From Candidatus Mediterraneibacter colneyensis (GTDB taxonomy: Bacteria; Bacillota; Clostridia; Lachnospirales; Lachnospiraceae), in contig DXEY01000168.1 of the NCBI GenBank assembly GCA_019114745.1, positions 1 through 10,072 of the forward strand: a stretch of DNA of 10,072 nucleotides, given 5' to 3'. Positions within the stretch are counted from its first letter, which is position 1; every line of letters starts with the position of its first letter. The translations under genes were made by a program, and so were the position numbers. Below are positions 6,936 to 10,072 of this stretch, piece by piece. The notes under the pieces were generated by a model, which was not told the origin of the DNA, searched no databases, and saw only the letters and a list, made by a program, of their open reading frames with translations.

Positions 6936-7017
6936 GCGCTGGCGACCGCTTTCAATTCCGGAATGTGTCTTTGGCACTTCCGGTGATTGTCATTTACGGT
7001 GGCTGAGAGAAAAGCGC
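6936..7017 (+). other. Nested inverted repeats upstream of the NhaC-family gene; possible structured leader or operator
   Basis: A single long imperfect hairpin can be drawn. GCGCT (6936-6940) pairs with AGCGC (7013-7017), and GGC (6941-6943) with GCT (7002-7004). ACCG (6945-6948) pairs with CGGT (6997-7000), and CAATT (6953-6957) with GATTG (6985-6989). CCGGAA (6958-6963) pairs with TTCCGG (6978-6983), and GTG (6965-6967) with CAC (6975-6977) around a seven-base loop. Ribosome-site bases begin ten bases after it. It matches no riboswitch class I know. TTCCGG also occurs as a direct repeat (6956 and 6978, 22 bases apart), so a DNA-binding site is the alternative. Confidence 0.45.
6971..7000 (+). 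promoter_or_regulatory. Weak candidate promoter of the NhaC-family gene
   Basis: TTGGCA (6971-6976, five of six matches to -35) and TACGGT (6995-7000, matching only T, A and final T of the -10 consensus) are 18 bases apart. The gene stands after a terminator and should have a promoter, but this pair lies inside the nested repeats and would exclude most of them from the RNA. Confidence 0.25.
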
Positions 7018-7026
7018 TGTACAGGG

Positions 7027-7041
7027 AAAGGGGAAGCTATG
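7027..7041 (+). promoter_or_regulatory. Ribosome site that fixes the NhaC-family start
   Basis: AAAGGGGAAG (7027-7036) is followed by the ATG at 7039, with five bases between the GGGG core and the start codon. The reading frame stays open back to an ATG at 6889. That start has no ribosome site, lies in the terminator loop region and would add 50 hydrophilic residues. Confidence 0.85.
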
Positions 7042-8328
7042 GAAAAGAAAAATGAGACTGAAATCAGGAAGGGAAAAGTATCGGCGCTTTTGCCCATTGG
7101 TGTTTTCCTTGTTATTTTTCTGGGAGCGGGAGTCGTATTCCAGGATTTTTATGCCATGCCGGCGATCGTTGCATTCCTGATCGCGCTGTTTACGGCGTTC
7201 CTTCAGAGCCGCAGGGCGGGGTTTGACGAGAATGTCAAGGTGATCGCCCGGGGAGTCGGGGAGGAAAATATCATAACCATGAGCCTGATCTTTCTCTGCG
7301 CGGGAGGTTTTTCGGGAGCCGTGACCGCAGCGGGCGGTGTGGACAGCACGGTAAATCTCGGGCTGTCTCTCATACCGGCACATTTTATCGTGGCGGGGCT
7401 GTTTATTATCAGTTGCTTTATCTCTGTTTCCATGGGAACTTCTATGGGTACGATCGCGGCGCTTGCGCCGATCGCTGCGGGGATCAGCAAAGGGACAGAT
7501 TTTCCGATGGCGGTCTGTATCGCGGCAGTTGTCTGCGGGGCGATGTTCGGCGACAATCTTTCCATGATATCGGACACGACGATTGCTGCGGTAAAGACAC
7601 AGGGATGCGATATGAAAGATAAATTCAAGGCAAATTTTCTGATCGTACTCCCGGCGGCAGTCCTTACGATCCTGTTTTTCTGGCTCATTACCAGGGGGAT
7701 GAGTTATGACATTGAGTACGGAGAATATCATCTTCTTCAGGTTATCCCGTATCTCGTCGTTCTGATCGGCGCGCTGATCGGGTTCAACGTATTTCTTGTC
7801 CTGATCGCGGGCACGGTGCTTTCGCTTGTGGTCGGCGTAGGGACGGGAACGATCGCCCTGTCGGAGATGTTTACCGTAGTGGGAGACGGCATTGTCTCCA
7901 TGTATGATATTACAGTGATCTCTATTGTTGTGGCATGTATCGTGTCCCTTGTCCGTGAAAACGGCGGCATCCATTTCATCCTGAATCTGATCAGGAGCCG
8001 GATCCGGGGAAAGAAGGGCGCACAGGCAGGGATCGCGGCGCTTGCGCTTCTTGTGGATCTCTGTACTGCCAATAATACCGTGGCTATTGTAATGTCGGGT
8101 CCCATCGCGAAAGAGATCAGCGAGGAATACGGCGTAGACCCGAAACGGTCGGCGTCCCTGCTGGATATGTTCACATCGGTGGGGCAGGGGCTGATCCCCT
8201 ATGGGGCACAGCTCCTTTCAGCGGCGACGCTCACGGGTCTGACGCCGTTTGATATCATCCCATATCTGGTCTATCCTATCCTGATGGCAGTGTGCGGCAT
8301 CGCGGCGATCGCCGTCACGAGACGATAG
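7039..8328 (+). CDS. NhaC-family Na+/H+ antiporter or amino-acid transporter
   Basis: Integral membrane secondary transporter of the NhaC family, 429 aa, with about eleven to thirteen hydrophobic segments starting near residue 14. The cytoplasmic N-terminus is short and charged (1-13). The family landmark GDNLSMISDTT (171-181) is intact. SMGTSMGTIAALAP (131-144), LCTANNTVAIV (341-351) and QGLIPYGAQLL (383-393) are further conserved helix-break regions rich in small and polar residues expected to line the ion path. Members include Na+/H+ antiporters, the malate/lactate antiporter MleN and predicted lysine carriers, so the substrate is open. Placement between the asd operon and thrC would fit an amino-acid role, but this is inference. 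It lies 178 bases after leuD, behind a terminator, and 117 bases before the thrC start, with its own apparent leader. No specific symbol is justified. Confidence 0.85.
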   Translation: MEKKNETEIRKGKVSALLPIGVFLVIFLGAGVVFQDFYAMPAIVAFLIALFTAFLQSRRAGFDENVKVIARGVGEENIITMSLIFLCAGGFSGAVTAAGGVDSTVNLGLSLIPAHFIVAGLFIISCFISVSMGTSMGTIAALAPIAAGISKGTDFPMAVCIAAVVCGAMFGDNLSMISDTTIAAVKTQGCDMKDKFKANFLIVLPAAVLTILFFWLITRGMSYDIEYGEYHLLQVIPYLVVLIGALIGFNVFLVLIAGTVLSLVVGVGTGTIALSEMFTVVGDGIVSMYDITVISIVVACIVSLVRENGGIHFILNLIRSRIRGKKGAQAGIAALALLVDLCTANNTVAIVMSGPIAKEISEEYGVDPKRSASLLDMFTSVGQGLIPYGAQLLSAATLTGLTPFDIIPYLVYPILMAVCGIAAIAVTRR

Positions 8329-8342
8329 CTTTGCCGGAGAGG

Positions 8343-8405
8343 ATGGACACTGCCATGCGGAAGCGCCGAACGCTATGGACATGGCGGGGACAACTGTGAT
8401 ATAAT
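8343..8405 (+). promoter_or_regulatory. Promoter of thrC with repeated and inverted motifs upstream
   Basis: TGGACA (8376-8381, five of six matches) and TATAAT (8400-8405, perfect) are 18 bases apart, with TGA just before the -10 box, giving an extended -10. The start of transcription would be near 8412. ATGGACA occurs both at the -35 (8375-8381) and 32 bases upstream (8343-8349). GCCATG (8352-8357) and CATGGC (8380-8385) form an inverted pair that overlaps the -35. These could be regulator contacts. No T-box or riboswitch fits in the 34-base leader. Confidence 0.7.
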
Positions 8406-8433
8406 GCAGGACAGTAATACGGAGAAAAGAAAA

Positions 8434-8448
8434 AGAGGTAACAGAATG
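8434..8448 (+). promoter_or_regulatory. Ribosome site that fixes the thrC start
   Basis: AGAGG (8434-8438) lies seven bases before the ATG at 8446. An in-frame ATG at 8404 overlaps the -10 box and would lie upstream of the RNA start, so it cannot be used from this promoter. Confidence 0.85.
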
Positions 8449-9933
8449 AATCTACGATATAAGAGTACACGAAATTCAGAGAGAACTGTGACGGCTTCTG
8501 AGGCGATCCTCAAAGGACTTGCAGACGACGGAGGCCTGTTTGTGCCGGAGTATATTCCGAAGCTGGATGTGACAATGGATGAACTCAGGAGCATGACTTA
8601 CCAGGAGACAGCGTATGCGGTCATGAAACAGTTCCTCACAGATTTTACAGAAGAGGAACTGAAGCGCTGTATAGAAAATGCATACGACTCCAAGTTTGAT
8701 ACAGAGGTGATCGCACCTCTTGTCAAAGTGGGGGACACCTATCACCTGGAACTGTTCCACGGTGCTACGATCGCCTTTAAAGATATGGCGCTGTCCATAC
8801 TTCCGCATCTGCTCACCACAGCTGCGAAGAAAAATCACGTAACCAATGACATCGTGATCCTGACCGCTACTTCGGGAGACACCGGAAAAGCGGCGCTGGC
8901 GGGATTCGCAGATGTGCCCGGGACGAAGATCATCGTGTTCTATCCCAAGGGAGGCGTAAGCCGCGTGCAGGAGCTTCAGATGGTGACGCAGCGGGGCGAT
9001 AATACTTCTGTTGTGGCGATCCACGGGAATTTCGACAATGCGCAGAGCGGCGTGAAGGCGATTTTTGAGGATAAAGAGCTGGAAAAGGAACTGTCGGAGT
9101 CAGGCTATCAGTTCTCATCTGCCAACTCGATCAATATCGGCAGGCTGGTGCCTCAGGTTGTCTATTATGTATATGCATATGCCAAACTCCTGGAAAACGA
9201 GGAGATCGCTTCCGGTGAGGAGATCAATGTGACAGTACCCACCGGAAATTTCGGAAACATCCTGGCTGCGTACTATGCGAAACAGATGGGAGTCCCGATC
9301 GCGAAGCTGATCTGTGCCTCCAACGAGAACAAAGTGCTCTTTGATTTCTTCCAGACAGGCGTATATGACAGGAACCGCGAGTTTATCCTGACCTCCTCTC
9401 CGTCTATGGATATCCTCATCTCCAGCAACCTTGAGCGTCTGATCTATACGGTGGCCGGAGGGGATTCAGAGAAGAATAAAGATCTGATGGAACAGCTGAA
9501 GGAGAAAGGCGCCTATGAGATCACTCCGGAGATGAGAGAGAAGCTCTCGGATTTTGTCGGCGGGTTTGCCACAGAAGAAGAGACGAAAGAGGCGATACAG
9601 ACGACTTATGAAAAAACCGGTTATGTGATGGATACGCATACGGCGGTCGCGGCTTATGTATGCGCACAGTACCGCAGGGAATCAGGAGATCCCCGGAAGT
9701 GCCTGGTGGCGTCTACGGCAAGCCCCTACAAATTTATCCACAGCGTGATGACGGCGATCGACAGCAGGTACGCGGATACGGACGAATTTGAGCTTGTCGA
9801 TGAACTGAGCAGGATATCCGGCATGGAGATCCCGAAGGCGATCGAAGAGATCCGAAATGCCGATATCCGGCATACGAGAGAGTGCGACGCTGCTCAGATG
9901 AAAGATACTGTGAAAGAGATTCTTGGAGTTTAA
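8446..9933 (+). CDS. thrC: Threonine synthase
   Basis: PLP enzyme that converts O-phospho-L-homoserine to threonine and phosphate. At 495 aa it belongs to the long class with the N-terminal threonine-synthase domain (MNLRYKSTRN, 1-10, and DDGGLFVPE, 27-35). The PLP-binding lysine is Lys112 in HGATIAFKDMALS (105-117). The ATSGDTGKAA stretch (141-150) and the phosphate-binding glycine loop PTGNFGNILA (265-274) are intact. The C-terminus includes VMDTHTAVAAYV (394-405) and ASTASPYKF (422-430), typical of the family. It has its own promoter downstream of the NhaC-family gene and shares the aspartate pathway with asd. thrB and hom are not in the window. Its TAA stop is part of the ribosome site of the next gene, which starts 13 bases later. 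Confidence 0.96.
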   Translation: MNLRYKSTRNSERTVTASEAILKGLADDGGLFVPEYIPKLDVTMDELRSMTYQETAYAVMKQFLTDFTEEELKRCIENAYDSKFDTEVIAPLVKVGDTYHLELFHGATIAFKDMALSILPHLLTTAAKKNHVTNDIVILTATSGDTGKAALAGFADVPGTKIIVFYPKGGVSRVQELQMVTQRGDNTSVVAIHGNFDNAQSGVKAIFEDKELEKELSESGYQFSSANSINIGRLVPQVVYYVYAYAKLLENEEIASGEEINVTVPTGNFGNILAAYYAKQMGVPIAKLICASNENKVLFDFFQTGVYDRNREFILTSSPSMDILISSNLERLIYTVAGGDSEKNKDLMEQLKEKGAYEITPEMREKLSDFVGGFATEEETKEAIQTTYEKTGYVMDTHTAVAAYVCAQYRRESGDPRKCLVASTASPYKFIHSVMTAIDSRYADTDEFELVDELSRISGMEIPKAIEEIRNADIRHTRECDAAQMKDTVKEILGV

Positions 9934-9946
9934 GGAGTAAAAGACG

Positions 9947-10072
9947 ATGGAAAATATGGACAGTATTTGGGGATTCCTTGGAATCATTGTTATTGTGTGC
10001 GGATTCTATGCGATATATTCGCTGATCAAAATGAAACGGACAGGGGAGATCGATGCAACTCTTCTGCTTGGA
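9947..10072 (+). CDS. Small membrane protein, partial (3' end outside the window)
   Basis: The first 42 codons of a gene that runs off the right edge. The ATG at 9947 has TAAGGAG (9931-9937) nine bases upstream, sharing bases with the thrC stop; an in-frame ATG at 9956 is a poorer alternative. The peptide starts MENMDSIWGFLG. A single hydrophobic stretch follows (about residues 7-26, rich in Ile, Val and Leu) and then a basic, charged turn (KMKRTGEIDATLLLG). This looks like an N-terminal membrane anchor with a short cytoplasmic tail. I do not recognise a named family, although it resembles short uncharacterised membrane proteins of clostridia. Close spacing suggests co-transcription with thrC. 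Function unknown. Confidence 0.75.
   Translation, partial: MENMDSIWGFLGIIVIVCGFYAIYSLIKMKRTGEIDATLLLG

Noticed and set aside
6889..7038. A 50-residue N-terminal extension of the NhaC-family protein, or a leader peptide, starting at the ATG at 6889
   Set aside because: No ribosome site precedes it, it begins inside the terminator hairpin, and the added residues do not look like a signal or a family domain. The ATG at 7039 has a strong site.
6861..7038. A lysine riboswitch or T-box leader for the transporter gene
   Set aside because: The gap holds a terminator and one simple nested hairpin. It has no five-way junction and no T-box TGGNACCGCG-type sequence.
6997..7040. A TPP riboswitch suggested by GGCTGAGA at 7001-7008
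   Set aside because: The required downstream thi-box sequence (the CTGATC and CCAGCG-type segments) is absent, only about 30 bases remain before the start codon, and the gene has no thiamine link.
6994..7974. A 326-codon open frame on the minus strand opposite the NhaC-family gene
   Set aside because: Its translation is a His-, Arg- and Asp-rich string with no domain, which is what the antisense of a hydrophobic membrane protein gene looks like. It has no ribosome site and lies against an intact gene.
8329..8390. A terminator after the NhaC-family gene
   Set aside because: GCCATG/CATGGC could form a six-base stem, but the loop is 22 bases and no T-run follows on the + strand. Readthrough into thrC is possible.
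8404..8445. A 14-residue extension of ThrC from the ATG at 8404
   Set aside because: That ATG overlaps the -10 box of the thrC promoter and lies upstream of the expected RNA start. The family begins at the later ATG.
1..10072. A hidden mobile element, defence system or CRISPR array
   Set aside because: I saw no spaced direct repeats, transposase, integrase, nuclease or toxin-antitoxin motifs. Base and codon use look even across the housekeeping genes.

Overview
The window is an ordinary stretch of chromosome from an anaerobic Firmicute, most likely Lachnospiraceae (Clostridium cluster XIVa). The assignment rests on roughly 50% GC, frequent AGA/AGG arginine codons, strong AGGAGG-type ribosome sites, an archaeal/fungal-type aspartate-semialdehyde dehydrogenase, a short two-subunit archaeal-type LeuC/LeuD, and QueH in place of QueG. 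It is inferred from sequence character; no search was run. I see no tRNA, rRNA, CRISPR array, insertion sequence, phage gene or plasmid gene.

Layout. At the left edge (1-50) a hairpin closes a leftward two-gene operon (57-1626) that encodes the permease and ATPase of an ABC importer of the SsuBC/TauBC/ThiXZ class; no substrate-binding protein gene is visible. Divergent from it is queH (1787-2407), the epoxyqueuosine reductase of tRNA queuosine synthesis, with a good promoter and a hairpin after it. Then comes a rightward operon argH-asd-leuC-leuD (2537-6860), with gaps of 55 and 34 bases and a final ATGA overlap, ended by a hairpin with a T-tract (6881-6935). An NhaC-family transporter (7039-8328) follows, preceded by an 80-base segment of nested inverted repeats. 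Next is thrC (8446-9933) with its own near-consensus extended -10 promoter, and 13 bases after it the start of a small membrane protein that runs off the right edge.

How the genes fit together. ArgH makes arginine and fumarate from argininosuccinate. Asd makes aspartate semialdehyde, the branch point to lysine, methionine and threonine. ThrC completes threonine, which can feed isoleucine. LeuCD isomerises 2-isopropylmalate (leucine) or possibly citramalate (isoleucine). The block is therefore an amino-acid biosynthesis cluster with a cation or amino-acid transporter inside it. Five of the genes have longer in-frame extensions upstream of the true start; ribosome sites and, for thrC, the promoter position decide the starts given here.

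No clearly new system is visible. The points most worth checking are the nested hairpin leader of the NhaC-family gene, the hairpin lying at the predicted 5' end of the argH transcript, the mixed argH-asd-leuCD operon with an uncertain LeuCD substrate, and the orphan ABC importer.
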